DNA of 64,000 bases from JAGOUU01 sp964387745 (GCA_964387745.1 CAYLXL010000001.1:1-64000), one strand, 5' to 3'; shown: positions 34,896-44,441, counted from the stretch's first letter. Made by a program: numbers and translations. Notes: generated by a model from the letters alone, not told the origin.

Positions 34896-36881
34896 ATGAC
34901 CACTTCGAGCCTTAAAGCTAATAAATCGCATTCTATTAAATTTATTGATTTACCTTTAAATCAACTTCTTATCCAAGCTCTAGACGAAATTGGTTACGAC
35001 GCACCGACACCTATTCAAGCAGAAATCATTCCTACGATCATCGAAGGTCGTGACGTGATTGGTCAAGCACAGACAGGTACAGGTAAAACAGCAGCATTTG
35101 CCTTGCCTATTTTATCTAATATCAAAGTGTCTGATTATTATTCTGATAACGTAACGCAAGCATTAGTTTTAGCACCAACACGTGAATTAGCTATTCAGGT
35201 GGCAGATTCTTTTCGTAAGTATGGATCAAAAATAAAGGGCCTAGTTGTTGCTACTATTTGTGGTGGTCAAGATTACAAAAACCAATTACAAAAACTTAAA
35301 ACAGGTAGTCATATAGTTGTTGGTACGCCTGGTAGAATTATGGACCATATGGAACGTGGTACGCTTAATATTTCTAATTTGACCACTTTGGTGTTAGATG
35401 AAGCTGATGAAATGTTACGTATGGGTTTTATTGATGACATCAATTGGATTTTAGAGCGTTGCCCAGAAGAAAAACAAATCGCATTATTTTCTGCGACAAT
35501 GCCAAGTGCAATAAGAAACATTGCGATTAAATATTTAAGAGATCCAGTAAAAGTTACGATTGAAGCTACGCAAGAAAGCAACAGCCTTATTTCTCAATAT
35601 TATTGGGGCGTAAACTATAGTAACAAGATTCAAGCCTTACTTAGAATTTTAGAAATCAGCAAATACGACGGTATGGATGCAATGATTGTCTTTGCTCGTA
35701 CTAAAGTAGAAACTATATTAATAGGTGAACAATTATTAGCCCATGGTCATAGAGCAATCGTTCTAAATGGTGATGTTGATCAAAAAATGCGTGAGCGTTC
35801 TATTAAAGAATTAAAGGCTGGCCGCGTTGATATCTTGATTGCAACTGATGTTGCTGCGCGCGGTTTAGACGTAGACAGAATTACGCATGTTGTTAATTAT
35901 GACATGCCGCATGATGAAGAAACTTACACACATAGAATAGGCCGTACTGGCCGTGCTGGCCGTAGTGGGGTTGCGATCACTTTTGCAACCGGTGGTGAAA
36001 CATCTAAATTAAGATATATAGAACGTTTTACTAAAACACCAATAGAGAAATATAAAATGCCAACAGTCTATGAAATGAATAAAAAGCGCGTAGAAACATT
36101 CAAAGCAAGAGTATTGAATGCTATCAAAAGCAGCCAAGATAAAATTAATACCAAAGAAAATTTTGATGAAATGGGTAAGATTATTAAGCAAATCGCCGAA
36201 AGTTCAAATAATTCTGTTTTAGATGTAGCATCTGCTTTAGCTGTATTGTTATACGATAATGCGCCATTATTATTAACTGAAGCTGACGCGATGAAAAGTG
36301 CAGAGCGTGCACCACGTAATTATGAAGGCGGCGATCGAAACAGAAATGATCGCGGTGGCAGATCTTTTGGCGGTGGAAGAGACGGCAGAGGTAGATCTGA
36401 ACGTTCTGGTGAAGGTAGAGGCGGCTTTAAAGGTCGTGGCGACAGATCAGGTTCAGGTGAAAACAGAAGTTTTGGTGAGCGTCGTGAAAGATCAAGTTTT
36501 GGTGAAAACAGAAGTTTTGGTGAGCGTCGCGAGAGATCTGGTTCTGGTGAAAACAGAAGTTTTGGTGAGCGTCGCGAGAGATCTGGTTCTGGTGAAAACA
36601 GAAGTTTTGGTGAGCGTCGTGAGAGATCTGGTGAAGGCAGAAGTTTCAAAGAAAGAAGTGAGAGATCTGGTTTTAGCGAAAGACGTTCTAGCTTTGGCGG
36701 TAAGTCGTCTGACAGCAAAGCTCGCAGTTTTAAAGACAGTGATAACAGAAGCGAACGTAAAGAACGCTCTTTCAGCAAAGATAGCAAACCGGCATCTCGT
36801 TCGGGTGAAGGTCGTACTTTGAGTCTTAAAAAGAATACTAAAAAACGTTCCAATAGCTCGAATTCTCGTAGAAGAGATTAA
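34896..36881 (+). CDS. deaD: DEAD-box RNA helicase DeaD/CsdA
   Basis: ATP-dependent RNA unwinding in ribosome assembly and mRNA decay, especially in the cold. The 661 residues have the Q-motif region APTPIQAEIIP, Walker A AQTGTGKTAA, PTRELA, TPGRIMDH, the DEAD box VLDEADEML, SAT in LFSATMP, and HRIGRTGRAGRSG. A DeaD-type helical middle follows, then about 190 residues of Arg/Ser/Gly/Glu-rich tail with four 15-residue repeats. The RNA-binding RRM-like domain of long CsdA proteins appears replaced or shortened by this tail. A strong terminator follows. Confidence 0.93.
   Translation: MTTSSLKANKSHSIKFIDLPLNQLLIQALDEIGYDAPTPIQAEIIPTIIEGRDVIGQAQTGTGKTAAFALPILSNIKVSDYYSDNVTQALVLAPTRELAIQVADSFRKYGSKIKGLVVATICGGQDYKNQLQKLKTGSHIVVGTPGRIMDHMERGTLNISNLTTLVLDEADEMLRMGFIDDINWILERCPEEKQIALFSATMPSAIRNIAIKYLRDPVKVTIEATQESNSLISQYYWGVNYSNKIQALLRILEISKYDGMDAMIVFARTKVETILIGEQLLAHGHRAIVLNGDVDQKMRERSIKELKAGRVDILIATDVAARGLDVDRITHVVNYDMPHDEETYTHRIGRTGRAGRSGVAITFATGGETSKLRYIERFTKTPIEKYKMPTVYEMNKKRVETFKARVLNAIKSSQDKINTKENFDEMGKIIKQIAESSNNSVLDVASALAVLLYDNAPLLLTEADAMKSAERAPRNYEGGDRNRNDRGGRSFGGGRDGRGRSERSGEGRGGFKGRGDRSGSGENRSFGERRERSSFGENRSFGERRERSGSGENRSFGERRERSGSGENRSFGERRERSGEGRSFKERSERSGFSERRSSFGGKSSDSKARSFKDSDNRSERKERSFSKDSKPASRSGEGRTLSLKKNTKKRSNSSNSRRRD
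36450..36629 (+). repeat. Four 45-bp tandem repeats in the deaD tail
   Basis: Four consecutive in-frame copies encode the unit G-S-G-E-N-R-S-F-G-E-R-R-E-R-S (the second copy begins SFG). Partial copies continue downstream to about 36680. Near-identical DNA suggests recent slippage or recombination; the tail is likely a disordered RNA-binding region. Confidence 0.85.
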
Positions 36882-36900
36882 TTTTAATCCGAAAGTTTCA

Positions 36901-36938
36901 AAGCCCGTTAGATGATAAGTTTAACGGGCTTTTTTTTG
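36901..36938 (+). terminator. Intrinsic terminator after deaD
   Basis: aagcccgtta (36901-36910) pairs with taacgggctt (36922-36931) and is followed by a run of T to 36937. Confidence 0.92.
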
Positions 36939-36968
36939 AGTAGAATTCTTTGTATGTTAGGTGATCTT

Positions 36969-37062
36969 ATCCCAAAATTGCCTTGTATTTTAGGATGTTT
37001 TATCCCAAAATTGCCTTGTGTTTTGGGCTGCTTTACCCCAAATATACCTTGTATTTTGGGAT
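36969..37062. repeat. Three palindromic repeats with an exact 33-bp period
   Basis: Three 27-28-bp units start at 36969, 37002 and 37035. Each has tcccaaaat at one end and attttggga (with small changes) at the other around a ccttgt centre. The third copy ends 42 bases before the ATPase gene. Three helical turns per unit would place them on one DNA face, which suggests an operator array. The 5-base gaps exclude a CRISPR. Confidence 0.75.
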
Positions 37063-37104
37063 AAAATAAGCTAGGATATAAAATAACTATTATTAATCAA
37101 TAAG

Positions 37105-38484
37105 ATGATAATTATGCTATATCGTTTTGAATCACAATACTTAATTGATTGGCTTGTTAGATCGGATCGCAAGCCTTTAATCATTAAAGGAGCCCGGCAA
37201 GTTGGCAAATCAACTATTGTTAAACAATTTGCCAAAAAGAGCAATTTAACTTTGGTGGAATTAGATTTTGAACAAAATCCCGGGTATGCAGCTCTTTTTA
37301 CGAGTAAAGATCCTGAAACCATTTTAACTCTACTAAGTGCACATTTTAATCAACAAATTGAAATTAATTCATCCTTACTTTTTCTAGATGAAATACAAAA
37401 AACCCCAGAAGTAATAAGTTGTTTAAGATACTTTTATGAAAAGATGCCAAGTTTACCCATTATAGCGGCAGGTTCATTATTAGACCTAGCTTTGCAGCAC
37501 ATTAATTTTTCAATTCCTGTAGGTAGAGTCGAATATATGTACCTAGGCCCAATGAATTTTGAAAATTTTTTATTAGCAACCAAGCAAAAACCGTTATATG
37601 ATTTTTTACAACAATATGAACCAACGCAAACTATTCCAGAACCATTGCATAACTCCTTATTAAATTCAGTAAAAAATTATTTTATCGTTGGTGGTATGCC
37701 TCAAGCAGTGGCTAATTATGCTAACAATCATGATTTTATTGCCTTGAATAGGCTGCACAATAGTTTATTAACGGGCTTTAAAGAGGATTTTTCTAAATAC
37801 GCATCTAAATCCGAGCAAGAAAGAATGCGTTTGCTATTTAATAAAATCCCCATAATGCTAGGCAAAAAATTTATCTACAGTCACATAGATCGAGAAGAAA
37901 AATCAACAACTATTAAAACAGCATTAGATAATTTAAGTTTAGCACGTATTATTAATGTTGTTTATCATACTAACGCCAATGGTTTACCTTTAGGAGCAGA
38001 AGTTAATAGTAAAAAATTCAAAACTTTTTTTCTGGATATTGGTCTAGTTACTACAGCCCTAGATTTAAATATACTTACTTTTAATGATGTAGAAGATCTT
38101 TCGTTAATTAATTCTGGCCAAATTGCTGAACAATTTGTTGCGCAAGAACTTTTACAACTCCGAGAATTATATCAGCAGCCTAATTTGTATTATTGGATTA
38201 GAGAAGCGAAATCTTCATCTGCAGAGGTAGATTTTATTATTGGCTTTAATGGAAAGGTAATTCCTGTAGAAGTGAAAGCTGGTATGGCTGGCAAATTAAG
38301 GTCGCTGCATTATTTTTTGAATGAAAAAAATAGTGCTTTTGCTATTCGTTTCTCTAATAATCCTATTAGTTCAATAAACTCTACCGTCCAAATCGGTTCA
38401 GAATCATTATCTTACCAATTATTATCAGTGCCTTTTTATTTAATCGGGCAATTGCGTCGTTTGTTACACTACTATGCATTGTAA
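37105..38484 (+). CDS. AAA ATPase with C-terminal DUF4143 domain (first of three)
   Basis: The 459 residues have an N-terminal AAA_14 ATPase (Walker A GARQVGKST at 29-37, Walker B LLFLDEIQ, sensor AAGSLL), then a winged-helix region and a C-terminal DUF4143 part. That part ends in a PD-(D/E)xK-like motif (SSAEVDFIIG then VEVKAG). Such proteins are widespread and often multicopy; their role is unsettled, with mobile-element or defence links proposed. A second ATG at 37114 is also possible. The three-palindrome array directly upstream suggests tight regulation. It is convergent with a second family member. Confidence 0.85.
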   Translation: MIIMLYRFESQYLIDWLVRSDRKPLIIKGARQVGKSTIVKQFAKKSNLTLVELDFEQNPGYAALFTSKDPETILTLLSAHFNQQIEINSSLLFLDEIQKTPEVISCLRYFYEKMPSLPIIAAGSLLDLALQHINFSIPVGRVEYMYLGPMNFENFLLATKQKPLYDFLQQYEPTQTIPEPLHNSLLNSVKNYFIVGGMPQAVANYANNHDFIALNRLHNSLLTGFKEDFSKYASKSEQERMRLLFNKIPIMLGKKFIYSHIDREEKSTTIKTALDNLSLARIINVVYHTNANGLPLGAEVNSKKFKTFFLDIGLVTTALDLNILTFNDVEDLSLINSGQIAEQFVAQELLQLRELYQQPNLYYWIREAKSSSAEVDFIIGFNGKVIPVEVKAGMAGKLRSLHYFLNEKNSAFAIRFSNNPISSINSTVQIGSESLSYQLLSVPFYLIGQLRRLLHYYAL

Positions 38485-38563
38485 CTCAGAGGGCCTTTGA
38501 ATAATGAAGTAATCGATATCTATAATTATAAAATTATGTATAGTCAATCATGTCAATTTACAA

Positions 38564-39727
38564 CTAGATGAAATCGAATTGATTATATGATGCTAAAATA
38601 TTTTCTAATCTAAATAATGCTGTTCTCATAGGGATGGCTGAAATATGATCATAACGCTCTTCTTGTTCGCCATTATAAATTAAATAACATTGTGCAATTG
38701 GGTAATCTTTTTTAAATTCATTTAATCCACGGCAATCTTTACGTTCTACATAACTGCTACTTTTTAACTCAAAGGCAAAAAGACCATTTTCACCATAGAC
38801 TATAAAATCAACTTCAGTCCCAGTTGCTGTTCGCCAAAAATAAATAGTTAAATCATATCTATAATAATCAATAATCGCCCGTAAATTCTGTAAAAATAAT
38901 GTCTCGAAAGCCGGACCACCAATTTCTTTAGGGAGATCTAACGGACCTTTGGGACGAATGGTTTGAAAAAGGCCAACATCAAAATAATAAAATTTCGGAT
39001 GTTGACTTAATTTTCTTTGCGCACGTTTAGTGAAACAAGGAATCTGGACAGCAATTAACAGATCTTCTAATATTTCAAAATAACTTTCGACAATTTTCCT
39101 ACTGACACCTACTTCTCGAGATATCCCTAATAGGTTTAATTGTGCGCCTTGAGAGAAACTGGCGATTTCCATAAACCTACTAAAAGTACCTAGATTACGT
39201 ACCAGACCTTCTTGTAAAATTTCTTCGCGTAGATAAGTCGTGAAATAGCTTTCAAGAAAATGCTTTGAGTCATCGGATGTGTAACTAATTGGTAATAATC
39301 CGTAGCGCAGAGATTTATTAAGATCAAAGCCATCACCTATTTCACTTGCTGTAAGGGGATGCATATAGTGAGTCCGTGCTCTGCCAGCTAACAAATTGGT
39401 TCCTGTACGTTTCAGCTGGCGACTACTTGATCCAGTCAGAATAAAATGACGTTGATGGTGTTCGATTAAACGGTGCACTTCATTTAGTAAAGCAGGTACT
39501 TTCTGCACTTCATCGATGATTACCCATGGATTGTTGTGTGCTAAAACCATTGCTTCTAGGCGCGTTGGATCAGCTTGTAGGCGAGTGTAGTCACGATGAT
39601 TTAACAAATCAATATACAAAGCTTCAGGGAAAGCTGATTTGACCCATTGAGTTTTACCTGTACCACGAGGACCAAATATGAAAGCGCTCGTGTCTATCTT
39701 ATTGATATTTAATAATCGTTTAAACAT
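38564..39727 (-). CDS. AAA ATPase with DUF4143 domain (second)
   Basis: The 387 residues carry Walker A GPRGTGKT (about 19-26), Walker B WVIIDEVQK, sensor ILTGSSSR, a winged-helix part (LLGISREVGVSRKIVESY) and the DUF4143 core with GTEVDFIVYG and AFELKSSS. It belongs to the same broad family as its neighbours but to a different subgroup; sequence identity to them is low by eye. It is transcribed away from the large repeat gene. Confidence 0.85.
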   Translation of the reverse strand: MFKRLLNINKIDTSAFIFGPRGTGKTQWVKSAFPEALYIDLLNHRDYTRLQADPTRLEAMVLAHNNPWVIIDEVQKVPALLNEVHRLIEHHQRHFILTGSSSRQLKRTGTNLLAGRARTHYMHPLTASEIGDGFDLNKSLRYGLLPISYTSDDSKHFLESYFTTYLREEILQEGLVRNLGTFSRFMEIASFSQGAQLNLLGISREVGVSRKIVESYFEILEDLLIAVQIPCFTKRAQRKLSQHPKFYYFDVGLFQTIRPKGPLDLPKEIGGPAFETLFLQNLRAIIDYYRYDLTIYFWRTATGTEVDFIVYGENGLFAFELKSSSYVERKDCRGLNEFKKDYPIAQCYLIYNGEQEERYDHISAIPMRTALFRLENILASYNQFDFI

Positions 39728-39762
39728 AATATAGATATTTTAGCCTAAGAGGTAAAAAAAAC

Positions 39763-39799
39763 AATGATTTTTTGACTTTTGATCTTAAAAAACATCATT
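39763..39799. promoter_or_regulatory. Inverted repeat between the second ATPase and the repeat-protein gene
   Basis: aatgatttttt (39763-39773) and aaaaaacatcatt (39787-39799) are inverted repeats with one bulged base. They sit 35-70 bases upstream of the second ATPase start in a divergent promoter region. Confidence 0.4.
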
Positions 39800-39896
39800 C
39801 AAGCTAAATCAACAAGTTATATTCACACAAAGTAAGAACTTTTCACGATCATAGAGGTCTAAATCTGTAGCGTTTAATGATATAAGGACATGATTT

Positions 39897-40952
39897 ATGC
39901 CAGAGCAAACAGACCAACGTGCTTTAGAGCCTCTAGAAGAGTTTTTACTCGAGCAGACATCTCGGCTCGAGTTTTTAGATCCCAATTCTCCGCAATACAA
40001 ATCTTTAAAAGATGCATTATTAGTCGCAGAATCAATGCAGTTTATTAAAGACAATGAAGAGCTGATCAAACGCATTATCGATTGTAAAAATAATAAACAA
40101 GCATACTTAGCTGATGAATATATTAAAAGCCATTATGCAGATAGGGCTGAACAAGATTTTGAGAATAAAGTATTAAGAGCACTAAATGGAGTATCTTTTC
40201 ATATTGATTATCAATCTCCCGAGTTAGGCTGGCAAGCATTGGCAGGTTTAGTTTATCAATTTGAAACTGCAATTGTTACAGCTCGGGAACAAAATGTAAC
40301 TGATGAATTAATTAATAAATTAAGATATGACAGAGATCGTGGTTGTATAGAAGAACGAGTTTCTAATGCTCTACTTTACGCAGGACGTTTATTAAGTGGA
40401 GAGGTGAGTTTTGATGATGAGTTTGCCAGAGTTTATGAACAGTTATCAACGACGCGACAAACAGAGCAAGAAAAATACTCATTAGCTTTATGGCATTTTG
40501 CTAGTAATGATTTATTAGGTAAAGATGTCATTATCAATAAGACCACTAGAGATATTTTAGTTGCTGGTGGTATTGCAGTAGAACAATTCGCAGCTTTTTT
40601 GGATACCCAAGGTGGACTAGCTTATAAATTTAAACTCACACCAGAGATTATAAAGTCTTATCTGATTGCTATGGGTGAGTTAAGTGAGAGTTTTACTAGT
40701 GCAGATGATTATAAAAAAACAATCTATCAGGAAGTCTATGCAGAAAAAGATGTAGATATTGTTTTAGGTAAAGCCAATCCACCAATGCTACAACATCGAT
40801 TCAAAGATTATGATGATGCTATCAAATTTTTACAATGGTTACAGAGTGAGCCAGAGCTAAAAGAAGTAGGGATTCTTAAGGCTAAAGTTACAGAAGAAAG
40901 TGGTCAATTTGTTATTCGCTTGAGTGGAGAACAGGTTGATAAAATTTTGTGA
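39897..40952 (+). CDS. N-terminal part of a large repeat protein, cut by an in-frame TGA
   Basis: I do not recognise the family. The 351 residues are soluble and mostly helical, acidic at the start (LEPLEEFLLEQTSRLEF), without a signal peptide or membrane segment. The frame ends at a TGA at 40950-40952, but the same frame continues open for 23 codons into the 41022-44441 gene. The two are probably halves of one protein of about 1,500 residues. Either a recent nonsense mutation has split it, or TGA is read through. As a free-standing protein it has no obvious domain. Size and repeats suggest a secreted effector, which is inference. Confidence 0.6.
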   Translation: MPEQTDQRALEPLEEFLLEQTSRLEFLDPNSPQYKSLKDALLVAESMQFIKDNEELIKRIIDCKNNKQAYLADEYIKSHYADRAEQDFENKVLRALNGVSFHIDYQSPELGWQALAGLVYQFETAIVTAREQNVTDELINKLRYDRDRGCIEERVSNALLYAGRLLSGEVSFDDEFARVYEQLSTTRQTEQEKYSLALWHFASNDLLGKDVIINKTTRDILVAGGIAVEQFAAFLDTQGGLAYKFKLTPEIIKSYLIAMGELSESFTSADDYKKTIYQEVYAEKDVDIVLGKANPPMLQHRFKDYDDAIKFLQWLQSEPELKEVGILKAKVTEESGQFVIRLSGEQVDKIL

Positions 40953-41021
40953 GCTGATAGCTACAATAAATTACAAGCAGGCGTTTCTCTGGATATATTA
41001 ACAGGGGTTGTTAATCGAGAT

Positions 41022-44000
41022 TTGGTGCCTATAAGAAGATTGTCACAATTAAAACAGGAACAATTAGCAAAAAAATATTTAGAACAACCTTGTTTGTTTA
41101 AAACAGTTACAGGTTTCGCAGATAAAAAAGCATGGCAGCAAGTTATCGATGACATGACTAATTCTGAAATTAAAGCACAAGGTGTAAAGACATTATTTAG
41201 AAGAGAACGCGACTTAAGTAAAAGATATGAAGTTCGTCTTGTGAGTAGATTAGGAGAGCCGGCAAGATATGATGTTTTTGATGCTATGCCTGAAAATGGA
41301 GTTGGCAGAAAACGTAATTATGAAGAATGGAAGAAAGAGATGGGCGGTGAATTACCTTCGTACCATTCTTGGACTTATGCGAATCCTTCGAATCCAGCTT
41401 TTAACCCAGTTTATTTTGGGCATCAACATAATTATCCTGCAGTTGTAGGCATAAGAAATTCTTTGTCTCATAAAACTATGGACGGACAGGTTGTAAATCA
41501 TGCTAGAGTAAAAGCTATTTTTAGCGTTGATAGCGGGACCTATGGTCGACCAAATGCATTTGCAACTATTCAAGAGGCGCAGAGTTATATTCAAAGTCAA
41601 AGGAATGCTTCATTATTAACTAGTTATAGTGAACTAGAAGGACAAACTGTCATTAATCGACCAAATGAAACATTAGCGGGATTTTTTTGGCGATGTGATG
41701 GTAGCAGTCAGGTTGTAGCATTTAGAGACAATTTAGAGTCAAGATTACTTGCACAACTGCGAGCACTTGATATCCAAGCTAGATTGGATAAATATCCTGA
41801 AAAATATAGTCAGTCGCAGTATGGTTACTATAGCGGTTACAAGGTTCCTGTTTCTGTATGGGGACCAGGCGGTAAGGGTTGTCGTTTATATAGTCAAGCA
41901 GAGCAAGAACAAGATTTACAAGCTGCGTGTACTGGGGTTATGAAACAATATCAATTAATTATTAAAATAATAAAATTATTACATAATCCTGAGTTACTAA
42001 ATAATCCATCTATCGACGTGGTAGATTTGATAAGGTCATTGGATAATATTGACGGCATTTCATTTGCAGAAATTGATATCAAAGTTATAAGAATGAAACT
42101 TACCGATATAGGCATTGTAAAATTAGATGGAAAGATCCTTCCTCATCTAGTCATTGCTTATCCGCAAAAAATTTCTGAATTTATGGCGCTTGTGGGTAAA
42201 GTTGAAGATGTTGTAAAAAGAGACGCGCTGATTGAGAAAATATTAACAGAAAAAGGTCAATATGGTCATAGCGCATGGTTGTTGGCGCGTGAGTATCAAC
42301 CAACCGCAATACCATCTTTGATAGAACTAGTGAGCAAAATTGAAAGTGTCGCAAAAAGAGAAGCGCTGATTGAGAAGATATTAACAGAAAAAAGTCTATA
42401 TGGTCATAGCGCATTGTTGTGGGCGTGTGAGCATCAGCCAACCGCAATTCCAGCTTTAATGGCATTAGTGAGTAAGATTGAGGATGTCGCAAAAAGAGAA
42501 GCGCTGATTGAGAAAATATTAACAGTAAAAGGTCAATATGGTTATAGCGCATTGTTGTTGGCGTGTCAGTATCAACCAACCGCAATACCATCTTTGATAG
42601 AACTAGTGAGCAAGATTCAAAGTGTCGCAAAAAGAGACGCGCTGATTGAGGAAATATTAACACAAAAAGGTCAATATGGTTATAGCGTATTGTTGTTGGC
42701 GTGTCGGTATAAACCAACTGCAATACCATCTTTGAGAGGACTAGTGAGCAAGATTGAAGATGTCGCAAAAAGAGAAGCGCTGATTGAGAAAATGTTAACA
42801 GAAAAAGATCAAGATGGTTATAGCGCATTGTTGCTGGCGTATCGGTATCAACCAACCGCAATACCATCTTTGATAGAACTAGTGAGCAAGATTGAAGATG
42901 TCGCAAAAAGAGATGCGTTGATTGAGAAAATATTAACAGAAAAAGGTCAATATGGTCATAGCGCATTGTTGTGGGCGTGTCGGTATCAACCAACCGCAAA
43001 ACCATCTTTGATAGAACTAGTGAGCAAGATTGAAGATGTCGCAAAAAGAGAAGCGCTGATTGAGAAAATGTTAACAGAAAAAGATCAAGATGGTTATAGC
43101 GCATTGTTGTGGGCGTGTCGGTATCAACCAACTGCAATACCATCTTTGAGAGGACTAGTGAGCAAGATTGAAGATGTCGCAAAAAGAGATGCGTTGATTG
43201 CAAAATTGTTAACGGAAAAACAGAACGATGGTTATAGCGCATTGTTGTTGGCGTGTCGGTATCAGCCAACTGCAATACCATCTTTGATAGAACTAGTGAG
43301 CAAGGTTGAAAACGCCGCAAAAAGAGACGCGCTGATTGAGAAAATATTAACAGAAAAAGGTCAATATGGTTATAGCGCATTGTTTTTGGCGTATCAGTGT
43401 CAACCAACTGCAATACCATCTTTGATAGAACTAGTGAGCAAGGTTGAAGATATCGCAAAAAGAGAAGCGCTGATTGAAAAATTGTTAACGGAAAAAGAAA
43501 AAAATGGTTATAGCGCATTGTTTTTGGCGTGTCAGTATCAACCAACTACTATACCATCTTTGATAGAACTAGTGAGCAAGATTGAAGATGTTGCAAAAAG
43601 AGATGCGCTGATTGAAACAATGTTAACAGAAAAGAATAGCTATGGTTATAGCGCATTCTTCTTGGCGAGTAAGCATACGCTAACCGCAGTTCCATTGCTA
43701 ATAGAGCTAGGAAGCAAGGTTGACGATTCTCATGCTAGAGGTAAATTACTTAAGGAAATGTCAGAACAATTAACCGAGGACCAAATAAAAAGTGTTTTGA
43801 GCAATAAGGCAATGATTCGTCAGATTGCAGCGCTACCCGTTGAATCTGAATTTCCAGTTTTTTTTAGTTTGTTAAAAACAGAAGCTGACCGTTTTCTTCA
43901 AGCCGATGAAAAGCAAATGCAAGCTTCAACTAAAGATTTTATGCGTACTTTAAGCATCCAACAAGAATTAAGAGAGATTGTTGATAATAAAGATTTAAGT

Positions 44001-44441
44001 CCGCAACAAAAAATTATAGCTATCTTGGAAAAATACAAAGATGAAGGTGGTTTATTATCAGGACGCAGTAAAACCAGAAAAGTTAAAAAAATATTAGCTG
44101 ATATTCGTCCAAACCAATCACTTGGTGAGCTGATGCTTATAGTTAGAACAAACCTTAGTGGGTTAGACATGACCCTGGGGCAGCATCTTTATTCTTATAA
44201 GTTGCTTATTGATGCAATAGCAAAACAAGCAAGAGAAGATTATCCACCAGCTGCGCTACTGCCTGGAACTTCAGGTGTGTTAGCAAGTAGAGTTAGCGAT
44301 GGTGGAGAAGAATCAGACTTTGAGTTTGTAAATCAAAAATCTGCTGATAAGACAGCTCTTCCTGGACAGACCGCAGCCGCAGGCGTAGCTACTGCTCAAC
44401 AGGCACCAACAGCAGCGGGGCCAGGAGGGCCTAAGCATTAA
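41022..44441 (+). CDS. Large protein with twelve 46-residue ankyrin-like repeats
   Basis: The frame is open from 40953; the first start codons are TTG 41022 and GTG 41025, neither with a well-placed ribosome-binding site. The 1,139 residues comprise an unrecognised N-terminal region (1-380), twelve 46-residue repeats (about 380-930) and a 200-residue C-terminal part. The C-terminal part has an acidic GGEESDFEF patch and an Ala/Pro-rich end. Each repeat has GYSALLLACxYQPTAIPSLIEL followed by a charged helix with AKRDALIEKIL. The GxSALxLAC core resembles an ankyrin motif extended by an extra helix. No transmembrane segment is seen. A large, cytosolic, repeat-rich protein with an acidic tail resembles Dot/Icm effectors, but secretion is unproven. 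Confidence 0.65.
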   Translation: MVPIRRLSQLKQEQLAKKYLEQPCLFKTVTGFADKKAWQQVIDDMTNSEIKAQGVKTLFRRERDLSKRYEVRLVSRLGEPARYDVFDAMPENGVGRKRNYEEWKKEMGGELPSYHSWTYANPSNPAFNPVYFGHQHNYPAVVGIRNSLSHKTMDGQVVNHARVKAIFSVDSGTYGRPNAFATIQEAQSYIQSQRNASLLTSYSELEGQTVINRPNETLAGFFWRCDGSSQVVAFRDNLESRLLAQLRALDIQARLDKYPEKYSQSQYGYYSGYKVPVSVWGPGGKGCRLYSQAEQEQDLQAACTGVMKQYQLIIKIIKLLHNPELLNNPSIDVVDLIRSLDNIDGISFAEIDIKVIRMKLTDIGIVKLDGKILPHLVIAYPQKISEFMALVGKVEDVVKRDALIEKILTEKGQYGHSAWLLAREYQPTAIPSLIELVSKIESVAKREALIEKILTEKSLYGHSALLWACEHQPTAIPALMALVSKIEDVAKREALIEKILTVKGQYGYSALLLACQYQPTAIPSLIELVSKIQSVAKRDALIEEILTQKGQYGYSVLLLACRYKPTAIPSLRGLVSKIEDVAKREALIEKMLTEKDQDGYSALLLAYRYQPTAIPSLIELVSKIEDVAKRDALIEKILTEKGQYGHSALLWACRYQPTAKPSLIELVSKIEDVAKREALIEKMLTEKDQDGYSALLWACRYQPTAIPSLRGLVSKIEDVAKRDALIAKLLTEKQNDGYSALLLACRYQPTAIPSLIELVSKVENAAKRDALIEKILTEKGQYGYSALFLAYQCQPTAIPSLIELVSKVEDIAKREALIEKLLTEKEKNGYSALFLACQYQPTTIPSLIELVSKIEDVAKRDALIETMLTEKNSYGYSAFFLASKHTLTAVPLLIELGSKVDDSHARGKLLKEMSEQLTEDQIKSVLSNKAMIRQIAALPVESEFPVFFSLLKTEADRFLQADEKQMQASTKDFMRTLSIQQELREIVDNKDLSPQQKIIAILEKYKDEGGLLSGRSKTRKVKKILADIRPNQSLGELMLIVRTNLSGLDMTLGQHLYSYKLLIDAIAKQAREDYPPAALLPGTSGVLASRVSDGGEESDFEFVNQKSADKTALPGQTAAAGVATAQQAPTAAGPGGPKH
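42159..43814 (+). repeat. Twelve tandem 138-bp repeats
   Basis: Units recur at exactly 138 bp (for example 42297, 42435, 42573 and 42711). The inner ten are nearly identical and the first and last are divergent. Because 138 is a multiple of 3, all six frames stay in register, which creates a long false open frame on the minus strand (42181-43545). Confidence 0.92.

Noticed and set aside
36298..36853. Long open frames on both strands inside the deaD tail
   Set aside because: They arise from the repetitive Arg/Ser/Gly codons of the deaD tail; the Val/Lys- and Leu/Ser-rich products are low complexity.
36969..37062. Possible CRISPR array
   Set aside because: Only three units, each palindromic, separated by 5-6 bases. 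There are no spacers of about 30 bp and no cas genes.
42181..43545. A 454-residue open frame on the minus strand across the repeats
   Set aside because: The repeat unit is 138 bp, a multiple of 3, so open frames persist on the opposite strand by construction. The product has no plausible start or composition, and the plus-strand frame explains the array.
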